Made by a program: the position numbers and the translations under genes. Source: an uncultured Serinicoccus sp. (GTDB taxonomy: Bacteria > Actinomycetota > Actinomycetes > Actinomycetales > Dermatophilaceae). From it: a DNA stretch of 64,000 nucleotides. Under the pieces are notes generated by a model that was not told the DNA's origin, ran no database searches, and saw only the letters and a program-made list of their open reading frames with translations. Of this stretch, positions 26,080-34,933 are shown piece after piece. The first letter of the stretch is position 1. Each line of letters begins with the position of its first letter. The stretch lies in NCBI RefSeq assembly GCF_947487915.1, contig NZ_CANKYH010000003.1:248001-312000 (forward strand), given 5' to 3'.

Positions 26080-27135
26080 ATGCGTACCTCTCGCACGGCG
26101 AGCGTCAGCGCCGCGCTGACCGCCACCCTCGTCCTCGCCGCCTGCGGGGGAAGCTCTGCCGAGGACGGGGCCGACGCCGACGGGGGTGCGGACCAGGAGT
26201 CCGCGGCACCGGCCGACGCCGCCGCCTTCCCGGTGACCGTCGAGCACGCCTTAGGCGAGACCACCATCGAGGAGCAGCCCGAGCGGGTCGCCTCCGTCGC
26301 CTGGGCCAACCACGAGGTGCCGCTGGCTCTCGGCATCGTGCCGGTGGGCATGAGCGAGGCCACCTGGGGGGACGACGACGGCAACGGCGTGCTGCCCTGG
26401 GTCGAGGACGCGCTCGCGGAGATGGACGCCGAGACCCCGGTCCTCTTCGACGAGACCGACGGCATCGACTTCGAGGCCGTGGCCGACACCGAGCCCGATG
26501 TCATCCTCGCCGCCTACTCCGGCCTCACCCAGGAGGAGTACGACACGCTCAGCCAGATCGCGCCGGTCGTGGCCTACCCCGAGCTCGCCTGGGGCACCAC
26601 GTGGCAGCAGATGGTCGAGCTCAACAGCCAGGCCCTGGGGATGGCCGAGGAGGGTGACGCCCTGGTCGAGGAGCTGGAGGGCTACGTCTCCGACACCGTG
26701 GCCGACTACCCCGAGCTCGAGGGCATGAGCGCGATGTTCAGCTCGCACAGCACCGACGACCTGAGCCAGGTCGGCTTCTACACCACCAACGACCCGCGCG
26801 CGCTCTTCCTCGAGGAGCTCGGCATGAGCACGCCCGAGCTGGTCGCCGAGCGGTCCGCGCAGAGCGACACCTTCTACGAGACGGTGAGCGCGGAGAACGC
26901 CGACCTGCTCGAGGACGTCGACCTGCTGGTGACCTACGGCGACGACGCCCTGCTGACCCAGCTGCAGGACGACGCCCTCGTCTCGGAGATCCCGGCCGTG
27001 GAGGACGGCGCCGTCGTCATGCTGGAGAACGACACCCCGCTCGCCGCGGCCGCCAACCCCTCGCCGCTCGCCCTCGAGTGGGGCCTGACCGACTTCCTCG
27101 ACAGGGTCTCCGCCGCCGCAGAGAAGAGCCGGTGA
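26080..27135 (+). CDS. Iron-siderophore ABC transporter, substrate-binding lipoprotein
   Basis: A 351-residue FecB/FepB-type binding protein. The signal peptide ends in a lipobox, LVLAACGG, so it is lipid-anchored outside the membrane. A disordered Asp/Glu/Ala-rich linker follows, then the fold: PERVASVAWANHEVPLALG and FEAVADTEPDVILAAYSGL are typical of class III binding proteins. AGGAG lies 8 nt before the ATG. Its stop overlaps the GTG of the first permease. Confidence 0.9.
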   Translation: MRTSRTASVSAALTATLVLAACGGSSAEDGADADGGADQESAAPADAAAFPVTVEHALGETTIEEQPERVASVAWANHEVPLALGIVPVGMSEATWGDDDGNGVLPWVEDALAEMDAETPVLFDETDGIDFEAVADTEPDVILAAYSGLTQEEYDTLSQIAPVVAYPELAWGTTWQQMVELNSQALGMAEEGDALVEELEGYVSDTVADYPELEGMSAMFSSHSTDDLSQVGFYTTNDPRALFLEELGMSTPELVAERSAQSDTFYETVSAENADLLEDVDLLVTYGDDALLTQLQDDALVSEIPAVEDGAVVMLENDTPLAAAANPSPLALEWGLTDFLDRVSAAAEKSR

Positions 27136-28190
27136 CCGACACCCTCACCGCCGCCCCGCCGGACGCCGCGACCCCCGCGGCGCGCCGGCGGGTCGGCACG
27201 CGGGCATACCGCCTCACCGCCCTCGTCGCGGCGCTCGGCGCGCTGGTGCTCGCCGGGGTCCTGTCGGTCACCTTCGGCGCCCGGGAGATCGCGTACGCCG
27301 ACCTCGTCGCCGCGCTCGGTGGCGCGCAGGACAACATCTCGCAGGCCGCCGTGGCGCAGCGCGTCCCCCGCACCTTCCTGGCCATGCTCGTCGGCGCCGC
27401 CCTCGGCCTGGCCGGCGCCGTCATGCAGGGCGTCACCCGCAACCCCCTCGCCGACCCGGGCATCCTCGGGGTCACCTCCGGCTCCTCGCTGGCGGTGGTG
27501 GTCGGCATCGCCTTCTTCGGGCTGTCGACCTCCGGTGGCTACATCTGGGTGGCGATCCTCGGCGCGGCGGTCGCGGCCGCCGTCGTCTACGCCATCGGCT
27601 CGATGGGGCGCGGCGGTGCCACCCCCCTCAAGCTGGCCCTGGCCGGAGCCGCGATGTCCGCGGCCTTCTCCTCCCTCGTCAGCGCGATCCTGCTGCCGCG
27701 GATCCAGGTGATGGACTCCTTCCGCTTCTGGCAGATCGGCGGCGTCGGCGGGGCGACGCCGGAGAAGATCACCGTGGCCCTCCCCTTCCTGCTCGGCGGC
27801 ACGCTCCTGTCCTTCCTCGTGGCCCGGGGCCTCAACTCGCTGGCGCTGGGTGACGACCTGGCCGCGGGTCTGGGCGAGCGGGTGGCGCTGACCCGCGCGC
27901 TGGCGGCGGTCGGCGCGGTCACGCTCTGCGGTGCGGCGACCGCCGTCGCCGGACCGATCGGCTTCGTCGGTCTGGTCGTCCCGCACGCCTGCCGGCTCGT
28001 CGTCGGCACCGACCACCGGTGGCTGCTCCCGCTGTCCATGCTCGTCGGGGCGGTCCTGCTCACCCTCGCCGACGTCGTCGGGCGGGTCGTGGCGCGGCCT
28101 GCGGAGGTCGACGTGGGCATCATCACCGCGCTCATCGGGGCGCCGGTCTTCATCATCATCGTGCGCCGGATGCGGGCGAGGGCGCTGTGA
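27132..28190 (+). CDS. FecCD-family iron-siderophore ABC permease 1
   Basis: A 352-residue, 10-helix membrane subunit. Conserved stretches: RVPRTFLAMLVGAALGLAGA, MQGVTRNPLADPGILGVTSG and AGPIGFVGLVVPHACRLVVG. The last is the coupling region that meets the ATPase. GTG 27132 overlaps the stop of the binding-protein gene (GTGA), which shows translational coupling. It pairs with the next gene as a heterodimeric channel. Confidence 0.92.
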   Translation: MTDTLTAAPPDAATPAARRRVGTRAYRLTALVAALGALVLAGVLSVTFGAREIAYADLVAALGGAQDNISQAAVAQRVPRTFLAMLVGAALGLAGAVMQGVTRNPLADPGILGVTSGSSLAVVVGIAFFGLSTSGGYIWVAILGAAVAAAVVYAIGSMGRGGATPLKLALAGAAMSAAFSSLVSAILLPRIQVMDSFRFWQIGGVGGATPEKITVALPFLLGGTLLSFLVARGLNSLALGDDLAAGLGERVALTRALAAVGAVTLCGAATAVAGPIGFVGLVVPHACRLVVGTDHRWLLPLSMLVGAVLLTLADVVGRVVARPAEVDVGIITALIGAPVFIIIVRRMRARAL

Positions 28191-29236
28191 GCACGGCATA
28201 CGCGACCCGTCCCTCCCCGTCCCCGCTGCGCGCGGGCCGTCGGCGCCGGGTCGCGAGCCGTCGTCGCGCCGCCGCCCTGCTCGGGGTGCTGGTGCTCACG
28301 CTCTTCGCGCTGAGCCTCATGGTGGGCCAGACGTTCTACGGGCCCGGGGAGGTGTGGCGGGTCGTCCTCGGGCAGGACGTGCCCGGCGCCTCCTTCACCG
28401 TCGGCACGCTCCGGCTGCCGCGCGCCGTCCTCGGCCTGGTCGCCGGTGCCTCGCTCGGGATCGCGGGTGTGACCTTCCAGACCATGCTGCGCAACCCCCT
28501 CGCCTCCCCCGACATCATCGGCATCAGCGCCGGGGCCAGTGCCGCCGCCGTGGTCGGCATCGTGGTGCTGCGGGTGGACGAGGCGCTGGTGTCCGGGATG
28601 GCGATCGTGGCCGCGCTGGTGACGGCGCTGGTCATCTACCTGCTCGCCTACCGCGACGGCGTCCTGGGCACCCGGCTCATCCTCATCGGCATCGGCATCG
28701 CGGCGATGCTGGACTCGGTCGTCGCCTACGTCATCGTGCGTGCCGCCGCGTGGGACCTGCAGGTCGCCATGCGCTGGCTCACCGGCAGCCTGAACGGCGC
28801 CACCTGGGGCATCGTCCTGCCGCTCGTCGTGGCGGCGGCGGTGCTCATGCCCGCGCTGCTCGCCCAGTCGCGCCAGCTGGACCTGCTGCAGCACGGTGAC
28901 GACACCGCCAGCGCCCTCGGGGTGCGCGTGGAGCGCACCCGGCTGACGGTCATCGTGGCCGCGGTGGCGCTCATCGCCTTCGCGACCGCCGCGGCGGGCC
29001 CCATCGCCTTCGTCGCCTTCCTCGCCGGCCCCATCGCCGCGCGGGTCGTGGGGGCCGGGGGCTCGCTCATGATCCCCGCGGCGCTCACCGGCGCCCTGCT
29101 GGTCCTGGCGGCCGACCTCGCCGGGCAGCACCTCTTCGGCACCCGCTACCCGGTAGGCGTCATCACCGGGGTCCTCGGGGCGCCCTACCTCGTCTACCTG
29201 CTCATCCGCACCAACCGCGCCGGAGGCTCGTTGTGA
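28187..29236 (+). CDS. FecCD-family iron-siderophore ABC permease 2
   Basis: A 349-residue permease, partner of the preceding gene. RLPRAVLGLVAGASLGIAGV and LRNPLASPDIIGISAGASA match the FecCD signature. TAAAGPIAFVAFLAGPIAAR is the coupling region. It has an Arg-rich cytoplasmic N-terminus (RAGRRRRVASRRRAAA). GTG 28187 overlaps the upstream stop as GTGA. Confidence 0.92.
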   Translation: MSTAYATRPSPSPLRAGRRRRVASRRRAAALLGVLVLTLFALSLMVGQTFYGPGEVWRVVLGQDVPGASFTVGTLRLPRAVLGLVAGASLGIAGVTFQTMLRNPLASPDIIGISAGASAAAVVGIVVLRVDEALVSGMAIVAALVTALVIYLLAYRDGVLGTRLILIGIGIAAMLDSVVAYVIVRAAAWDLQVAMRWLTGSLNGATWGIVLPLVVAAAVLMPALLAQSRQLDLLQHGDDTASALGVRVERTRLTVIVAAVALIAFATAAAGPIAFVAFLAGPIAARVVGAGGSLMIPAALTGALLVLAADLAGQHLFGTRYPVGVITGVLGAPYLVYLLIRTNRAGGSL

Positions 29237-30075
29237 CCGACTCGCACACCCTCGTCGCCGAGCGCGTCAGCCTCGGCTACGGCGACCGCACCGTCGTCGA
29301 GGGGCTCGACCTCACCGTCCCCCCGGGCCGCATCACGGCCATCGTCGGCGCCAACGCCTGCGGCAAGTCCACGCTGCTGCGCGCCCTCTCCCGGCTGCTG
29401 GCGCCCAGCCAGGGGCAGGTGGTCCTCGACGGCAAGGCCGTGCACACCCAGCCCACCAAGGCCGTGGCGCGCACCATGGGGCTGCTGCCGCAGAGCCCGC
29501 TCGCCCCGGAGGGGATCGCCGTGGCCGACCTGGTCGCGCGCGGACGCAGCCCGCACCAGCGGATGCTGTCCCGGTGGGCCGTCGCGGACGAGCAGGCGGT
29601 CGAGGAGGCGCTGGGGCTGACCGGGACGAGCGACCTGGTGGACCGGGCGGTCGACGAGCTCTCCGGCGGTCAGCGCCAGCGCGTGTGGATCGCCATGGCC
29701 CTCGCCCAGCAGACCGACATCCTGCTCCTGGACGAGCCCACGACATACCTCGACATCTGTCACCAGATCGAGGTGCTCGACCTGCTCACCGACCTCAACC
29801 GCACCCGCGGCACGACGATCGTCATGGTGCTGCACGACCTCAACCTCGCCGCGCGGTATGCCGACCACCTCGTCGCGATGTGCGGCGGCCGTCTGCTGGC
29901 CGGCGGGCGGCCCGAGGACGTGCTCACCGCCGCGACCGTCGAGCAGGTCTTCGGGCTGCGCAGCCAGGTCGTGGCCGACCCCGTCTCCGGCAAGCCCATG
30001 GTGCTGCCCATCGGCCGCCACCACACCAGCACCCCCTCACCGGCCCACGCTCACGCCGCACCGCACGCGCGGTAA
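29233..30075 (+). CDS. Iron-siderophore ABC transporter ATPase
   Basis: A 280-residue FecE/FepC-type ATPase that powers the importer. Walker A is GANACGKST (about residues 38-46; Ala replaces the usual Gly at one non-catalytic position). The signature is LSGGQRQRVWIAMALAQ, Walker B is ILLLDEPTTYLDI, and the switch His is in VLHDLNLAARYADH. GTG 29233 overlaps the upstream stop. The His-rich C-terminal tail (RHHTSTPSPAHAHAAPHA) may bind metal. This is the last gene of the iron operon. Confidence 0.93.
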   Translation: MTDSHTLVAERVSLGYGDRTVVEGLDLTVPPGRITAIVGANACGKSTLLRALSRLLAPSQGQVVLDGKAVHTQPTKAVARTMGLLPQSPLAPEGIAVADLVARGRSPHQRMLSRWAVADEQAVEEALGLTGTSDLVDRAVDELSGGQRQRVWIAMALAQQTDILLLDEPTTYLDICHQIEVLDLLTDLNRTRGTTIVMVLHDLNLAARYADHLVAMCGGRLLAGGRPEDVLTAATVEQVFGLRSQVVADPVSGKPMVLPIGRHHTSTPSPAHAHAAPHAR

Positions 30076-30236
30076 GACCGCCCACCCGGAGCGCATCGTC
30101 ATCCGCGGCGAGGCCCGCCGGACCCTGGTCGAGGGGATGAAGCCGGCGGACGACGAGGTGGTGCTGCTGCATACATGGCACCAGGCGGCGCTCCGCCCGA
30201 GCTGAACCATTGGTCTGCCGTCAGCGCCGCCCGGTC
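30076..30236. other. Intergenic stretch after the iron operon, no clear gene
   Basis: This is part of a 309-nt gap up to 30384. A short plus-strand frame here ends at 30205 and could encode MKPADDEVVLLHTWHQAAL from ATG 30136, but it has no promoter, ribosome site or family resemblance. The rest of the gap is taken up by palindromic element C and 22-bp repeats. Confidence 0.4.
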
Positions 30237-30306
30237 GACTCGTAGGCAGAAGTGTCTCCTCTGCGGTGATGCATCACGGCAGAGGAAGCACTACTGCGTA
30301 CCAGTG
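30237..30306. repeat. 70-bp palindromic element, copy C
   Basis: About 28 of 35 positions pair with their mirror partner, around GATGCATC at 30268-30275. Compared with copy B, two adjacent base pairs of the arm have changed on both sides (G-C/T-A in B, T-A/G-C in C), so pairing is kept. It lies between the convergent iron ATPase and mmpL genes. Confidence 0.9.
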
Positions 30307-30310
30307 GCGG

Positions 30311-30398
30311 GAGCGGCCAGATCGCGCGTCCGGAGCCGCCGGATCGCGCGTCCGGAGCGGCCAGATCGCGCGTCCGGTGCGTCCTCAGCGCGCGTCCG
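30311..30398. repeat. Four 22-bp direct repeats running into the mmpL stop codon
   Basis: Units at 30311, 30333, 30355 and 30377 share GAGCGGCCAGATCGCGCGTCCG or close variants. The fourth, most diverged unit (30377-30398) contains the stop codon (30385-30387) and last codons of the MmpL gene. The repeats lie directly beside palindromic element C. Confidence 0.85.
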
Positions 30399-32616
30399 GT
30401 GTCCCGGCAGGGGCCAGCTCCGCCGCGCCCTCGCCGCCGGTCTGCGTCTCCACCTCGTCGGGGCGGTGGCGGCCGGCCTGGTCCACGCGCCGCGGCCACC
30501 AGAAGCGCTCGCCCAGCACCCGGACGATCGCCGGGACCAGCACCGTCCGCACCAGCAGCGTGTCGAGCAGCACACCGATGCAGATCACCACGCCGATCTG
30601 GGCCAGCACCACCAGCGGCAGCACCCCCAGCACCGCGAAGACCGCCGCCAGCAGGATGCCGGCCGAGGTGATGACGCCACCGGTGGCGCCCAGCGCCCGC
30701 AGCACTCCGTCGCGCGTCCCGTGCACGCCGGCCTCTTCCAACGTCCGGGTGATGAGGAAGATGTTGTAGTCCACCCCCAGGGCGACGAGGAAGAGGAAGG
30801 CCAGCAGCGGCATGCTGGCGTCGATCGCGCCGAAGCCGAGCACTCCGGTGAAGAGCCACCACGACACCCCGATCGCCGCGCAGAAGGTCGCGACCACCGA
30901 GGCCACGAGGATGACCGGGGCGAGGACCGAGCGCAGCAGACCCATGAGCGCCAGGAGCACCAGCGCGAGGATGAGCGGCATAACGACGAACCGGTCGCGG
31001 ACGTTGCCGTCGGACTCGTCCAGCGCCGAGGCGTCGCCCCCGGTGACGTGGGTCTCGGCATACCCGTCCACCGCGGCACGCACCTGCCCGACGGCCTCCT
31101 GGGCGGCTTCGCTGCCGGGCTCGGCCTCCAGCACGACCTGCACCTGACCGATGCCGTCGACCGGCTCGACCGGCGTCACCTGGGTGACCCCGTCGACGTC
31201 CTCCACGGCCGCGGCGAGCTCCTCCACCTGCGCATCGTCACCGCGCGTGACGACGACGAGGGGGTCGGAGGTCCCCGCCGGGAAGGACTCGCCCAGCCGC
31301 TCCGCCGCGGTGATCGCCTCGGGCGTCTCGAGGAACTGGTCCTCCGGCGCCAGCCCGCTGCTGATCTGGGTGATCCCGAACGCCATGGCGGCGAGCAGGG
31401 TGAGGGTCCCGGCGATGTATGCCGCGGGGGCCTTCGCGACCGCGTCACCGATGCGCCGCCACAGCGAGCGGGACTCCGCGAGCACGGCCTGCCCCTCGCG
31501 CGGCACCTGGGGCCAGAACACCCAGCGCCCGAAGACGACCAGCGCACCCGGGAGCACGAGCAGCACGAAGGCCATCGCCACCAGGACGCCGACCGCGCAC
31601 GCCAGCCCCAGCCCGCGGGTCGAGGGGAAGACGGAGAGCAGCAGGCACAGCACGCCGACGACGACCGTGCTGGCGCTCGCGATGATCGCCTCGGCGGCCC
31701 GCCGCAGCGCCAGCGCCATGGCCTCGTGCCGCGAGGAGTGCGTACGCAGCTCGTCGCGGTAGCGGCTGATGAGCAGCAGCGCGTAGTTGGTGCCCGCGCC
31801 GAAGACGAGGACGGACAGGATGCCGATGGTCGACTCGTCCCACGGGATCCCGAAGAACTTGAGCACGTACGTCGCCGCGCTGGCCGCGGTCTGGTCGGCG
31901 ACGCCGACGACGAGCAGCGGGATGACCCACAGGATGGGGCTGCGGTAGGTCACGATGAGCAGCAGCGCCACGACGGCCGCGGTGGTCCCGAGCAGGGTGA
32001 TGTTGGCGCCGTCGAAGACGGAGGCCAGGTCGGCCTCGATCGCGGCCGGGCCGGTGACCTGCGCCGACACACCCTCGGGTACGCCGTCGCTCAGGTCGGT
32101 GCGCAGCTGCGTCACCACCTGCTGGGTGTCGGTCGCGGTCGGCGCGTCCAGGTCGATGACGCTGATCGCCGCCGTGCCGTCCTCGGCGGGGATGACCGGG
32201 TAGTCACCGCTCAGCCCCGGCGGCGGCCCGCCGCCCTCCTGGCCACTGCCCTCGGGAGCACCCGACCCCTCGGCCCCCGCGGGAGCCCCTGCGCCCTGGC
32301 CGGACCCCTGGGTGGCCGGCGGCTCGGCGCCCTCCGGGGCGACGTCCTCCATGAGCTGGGCGAGCTCGGGCAGCGACTCCTCGATGTCGGAGTCGGCGGT
32401 GAAGAGCACGATCGCCGTCTTGCTGCCCTCGTCGGGCAGCTCGTCCAGCAGTGCCTGGCCCTGGGTGCTGTCGAAGCCGGCCGGCAGGGTGTCCAGGGCG
32501 GACGCGCTGCGCTCGGCCTGGCCGACTCCGGCGATGAGCCCGACGCCGAGCAGCAGCCCGACCAGCGCGATGATCCAGGACCGAGGTGCGGTGAGCGCGG
32601 TCACGAGGCGAGACAT
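30385..32616 (-). CDS. MmpL-type RND transporter
   Basis: A 743-residue MMPL-domain protein with two sets of helices. After helix 1 (SWIIALVGLLLGVGLIAGVG) comes a large outer loop with a Gly/Pro-rich insert (about residues 85-140, low complexity), then helices 2-6 with VFGAGTNYALLLISRYRDELR near 285. A second loop and helices 8-12 with LFLVALGVDYNIFLITRTLEEA follow. These GxxxDYxxFL segments are the MmpL proton-relay signatures. It exports lipids or drugs. ATG 32616 has GGAGG upstream. It is divergent from a MarR gene, its likely repressor. Confidence 0.9.
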   Translation of the reverse strand: MSRLVTALTAPRSWIIALVGLLLGVGLIAGVGQAERSASALDTLPAGFDSTQGQALLDELPDEGSKTAIVLFTADSDIEESLPELAQLMEDVAPEGAEPPATQGSGQGAGAPAGAEGSGAPEGSGQEGGGPPPGLSGDYPVIPAEDGTAAISVIDLDAPTATDTQQVVTQLRTDLSDGVPEGVSAQVTGPAAIEADLASVFDGANITLLGTTAAVVALLLIVTYRSPILWVIPLLVVGVADQTAASAATYVLKFFGIPWDESTIGILSVLVFGAGTNYALLLISRYRDELRTHSSRHEAMALALRRAAEAIIASASTVVVGVLCLLLSVFPSTRGLGLACAVGVLVAMAFVLLVLPGALVVFGRWVFWPQVPREGQAVLAESRSLWRRIGDAVAKAPAAYIAGTLTLLAAMAFGITQISSGLAPEDQFLETPEAITAAERLGESFPAGTSDPLVVVTRGDDAQVEELAAAVEDVDGVTQVTPVEPVDGIGQVQVVLEAEPGSEAAQEAVGQVRAAVDGYAETHVTGGDASALDESDGNVRDRFVVMPLILALVLLALMGLLRSVLAPVILVASVVATFCAAIGVSWWLFTGVLGFGAIDASMPLLAFLFLVALGVDYNIFLITRTLEEAGVHGTRDGVLRALGATGGVITSAGILLAAVFAVLGVLPLVVLAQIGVVICIGVLLDTLLVRTVLVPAIVRVLGERFWWPRRVDQAGRHRPDEVETQTGGEGAAELAPAGTPDAR

Positions 32617-32654
32617 CTGGGGTCCTCCGGCGTAGGCTGGGTCAGAATCGTCAG

Positions 32655-32682
32655 GCAAGTACCTAACCAAGTGAGCAATCTA
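32655..32682. promoter_or_regulatory. Possible MarR operator between mmpL and its regulator
   Basis: The AT-richer stretch CAAGTACCTAACCAAGTGAG repeats CAAGT with a 12-bp period just before the MarR start. A role as operator is inferred from position only. Confidence 0.3.
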
Positions 32683-33240
32683 GTGACCGAAAGTAGCACG
32701 GGACGGCCCCCGGTGACGAGCCAGGAGCCGACGTCCGGGGCCGGCCGGACCTCCGGTCCGGGCGGACGGGACACGGTGCGCCCCGAGGTGGGGCCGCAGA
32801 CCCGGTGGGTCGACGCTTGGCAGCCCGGCCCGGTGCTGGACACCCTGCGCCGGCTGCTCGACAGCGGTCGCCGCGCCACCCCGGCACTCGCGCGCCGGGC
32901 CGGGCTGACGCATACCGAGCTCGCCGTGCTCGAGCACCTCATGGAGGACCCTGCGGGGCCCAGCGAGCTCGCCCAGCGCCTCGGCGTGACGACCGCCGCC
33001 GCCAGCGGGATCGTCGACCGGCTCGTCTCCCGCGGGCACGCGCAGCGCCAGCCGCACCCGACCGACCGCCGCCGCACCGCGGTGGTCGCCACCCCCAGCG
33101 GGCGGGAGGAGCTCATGGGGCACCTCATGCCGATGTTCGCCGAGCTGGCGCAGGTGGAGGCCTCGCTGACGGACGCCGAGCGCGAGGTCGTGCTGCGCTT
33201 CCTCACCGACGCGGACCGGGCCGTCGGGCGCCTGCTGTGA
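32671..33240 (+). CDS. MarR family transcriptional regulator
   Basis: Up to 189 residues. After a disordered N-terminus of ~65 residues comes a winged helix: LTHTELAVLEHLMEDPAGPS, recognition helix QRLGVTTAAASGIVDRLVSRG, and wing HPTDRRRTAVVATPSG. The start is unclear: GTG 32671 or GTG 32683, neither with a ribosome site. It is divergent from the MmpL pump, which it probably represses. Confidence 0.85.
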   Translation: MSNLVTESSTGRPPVTSQEPTSGAGRTSGPGGRDTVRPEVGPQTRWVDAWQPGPVLDTLRRLLDSGRRATPALARRAGLTHTELAVLEHLMEDPAGPSELAQRLGVTTAAASGIVDRLVSRGHAQRQPHPTDRRRTAVVATPSGREELMGHLMPMFAELAQVEASLTDAEREVVLRFLTDADRAVGRLL

Positions 33241-33248
33241 CACGCACC

Positions 33249-33254
33249 TAGACT
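33249..33254 (+). promoter_or_regulatory. -10 box, leaderless moaB-moaA operon
   Basis: TAGACT, 6 nt before ATG 33261. It decides for ATG 33261 over GTG 33258. Confidence 0.5.
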
Positions 33255-33260
33255 GAGGTG

Positions 33261-33812
33261 ATGAGCCAGCAGGCTGGCGAGCACACGCAGGAGACGACGC
33301 CCGGGCGCCCGGGGGCCGTGGCGATCACCGTCTCCGACCGCAGCTCCGACGGACGCCGCGAGGACGAGAGCGGGCGACTCCTGGTCGCCGCGCTCCGCGA
33401 CCTCGGGTATGCCGTCTCCTCCTCCTCCGTCGTCGTGCCGGACGGCGTGGAGTCGGTCGCCGATGCGCTGCGGGCGGCCGTCGCGGACGGCGCCCGTCTC
33501 GTCGTCACGACCGGCGGCACCGGCATGGGCCCTCGCGACCTCACCCCCGAGGGGACCCGGCAGGTCATCACCCGGGAGAACCCCGGCATGGCCGAGCTGA
33601 TGCGCCGGGAGGGATCCCGGCAGACCCCCTACGCCGCGGTGTCGCGCGGCGTGGTCGGGGTCGTCGACTGGCCGGCCGAGCGCGGCGTCGGCGGCACCCT
33701 CGTCATCAACCTGCCCGGCCGCCCGGCCGCCGTCACCGAGGGCATGGACATCATCGGGCCGTTGCTGCGGCACGTGCTGTCACAGGTCAGTGGGGGTGAC
33801 CACACGTGGTGA
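33261..33812 (+). CDS. moaB: Molybdopterin adenylyltransferase-like protein MoaB/MogA
   Basis: A 183-residue protein of the MogA/MoaB fold, which adenylylates molybdopterin before metal insertion. Motif VVTTGGTGMGPRDLTPEG (about residues 75-95) is the conserved MPT-binding loop. AVAITVSDRSSDGRREDESG is the N-terminal segment. The C-terminus (SRGVVGVVDWPAERGVGGTL) is more divergent than in MogA. The gene overlaps moaA by 7 nt (GTG 33806 before stop 33812). Confidence 0.88.
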   Translation: MSQQAGEHTQETTPGRPGAVAITVSDRSSDGRREDESGRLLVAALRDLGYAVSSSSVVVPDGVESVADALRAAVADGARLVVTTGGTGMGPRDLTPEGTRQVITRENPGMAELMRREGSRQTPYAAVSRGVVGVVDWPAERGVGGTLVINLPGRPAAVTEGMDIIGPLLRHVLSQVSGGDHTW

Positions 33813-34837
33813 CCCGGGACCCGCTGGTCGACAGCTACGGCCGGGTGCACCGGGACCTACGCATCTCGGTGACCGACCGCTGCTCGCTGCGCTGCACCTA
33901 CTGCATGCCCGAGGACGGCGTGCCCTGGCTGCCCCGGGCGACGATGCTCACCACCGAGGAGGTCGTGCGCCTCGCCGACGTGGCGGTGTCCATGGGCATC
34001 GAGGAGGTCCGGCTCACCGGCGGCGAGCCGCTGCTGCGCCGTGACCTCGTCGACGTCGTCGCCGGACTCGCCGCGCTGGACCCGGCGCCCGAGATCTCGA
34101 TGACCACCAACGCCATCGGCCTCGCCAAGAACGCCGCCGCCCTGCGCGAGGCGGGCCTGACGAGGGTCAACGTCAGCCTCGACACGCTGCGGCGCGACGT
34201 CTTCATCGCCCTCGCCAAGCGGGACCGGCTCGCCGACACCCTCGCCGGGGTCCACGCCGCCGCCGCGGCAGGGCTGGTCCCGGTCAAGATCAACACCGTC
34301 CTCATGCGCGGGGTCAACGACGCCGACGAGGACGTCGTGGCGCTGCTGACCTTCGCCCTCGAGCACGGCTACGAGCTGCGCTTCATCGAGCAGATGCCGC
34401 TGGACGCCCAGCACGGGTGGGACCGCTCGCAGATGATCAGCGGCGCAGAGATCCTGGCCAAGCTGCGCACCGGCTACGACCTCACCGCCCAGCCGGACGA
34501 GGCCCGCGGCAGCGCACCGGCCGAGCTGTTCGACGTCCGGCCCGTGGGCGCCGCACCCGCCAGCGAGCCGCTCGGCACCGTCGGCGCCATCGCATCGGTG
34601 ACGATGCCCTTCTGCGGCAGCTGCGACCGGGTCCGGCTCACCGCCGACGGCATGATCCGCAACTGCCTCTTCGCCGCCGGGGAGACCGACCTGCGGACCC
34701 CTCTACGCGAGGGCGCCTCGGACGACGAGCTCGCCACGCTGCTCCGGGCCTCGATCACCGCCAAGCTGCCCGGGCACGGCATCAACCAGCCCGACTTCCT
34801 GCAGCCGCCCCGGCCCATGAGCGCCATCGGCGGCTGA
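33806..34837 (+). CDS. moaA: GTP 3',8-cyclase MoaA
   Basis: A 343-residue radical SAM enzyme for the first step of molybdenum-cofactor synthesis (GTP to 3',8-cyclo-7,8-dihydro-GTP). N-terminal cluster Cys26-x3-Cys30-x2-Cys33 lies in CSLRCTYCMPEDG. LTGGEPLLRRDL is the SAM-binding GGEP motif. The C-terminal cluster lies in PFCGSCDRVRLTADG plus IRNCLF, which binds GTP. The chain ends in the essential Gly-Gly (MSAIGG). It is translationally coupled to moaB; moaC is not in the window. Confidence 0.95.
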   Translation: MVTRDPLVDSYGRVHRDLRISVTDRCSLRCTYCMPEDGVPWLPRATMLTTEEVVRLADVAVSMGIEEVRLTGGEPLLRRDLVDVVAGLAALDPAPEISMTTNAIGLAKNAAALREAGLTRVNVSLDTLRRDVFIALAKRDRLADTLAGVHAAAAAGLVPVKINTVLMRGVNDADEDVVALLTFALEHGYELRFIEQMPLDAQHGWDRSQMISGAEILAKLRTGYDLTAQPDEARGSAPAELFDVRPVGAAPASEPLGTVGAIASVTMPFCGSCDRVRLTADGMIRNCLFAAGETDLRTPLREGASDDELATLLRASITAKLPGHGINQPDFLQPPRPMSAIGG

Positions 34838-34933
34838 GCCGGCCTCACCACCGGAGGGCCTCCGCCGACGCGGCGCGGCACGACCGCGGTCCGGGCAGTG
34901 CGGGAGGTCACCCCCCACCGGGCCGGGCGTGGG

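Noticed and set aside
30311..30398. CRISPR array from the four 22-bp repeats
   Set aside because: The units are directly contiguous with no spacers, and no cas genes are near.
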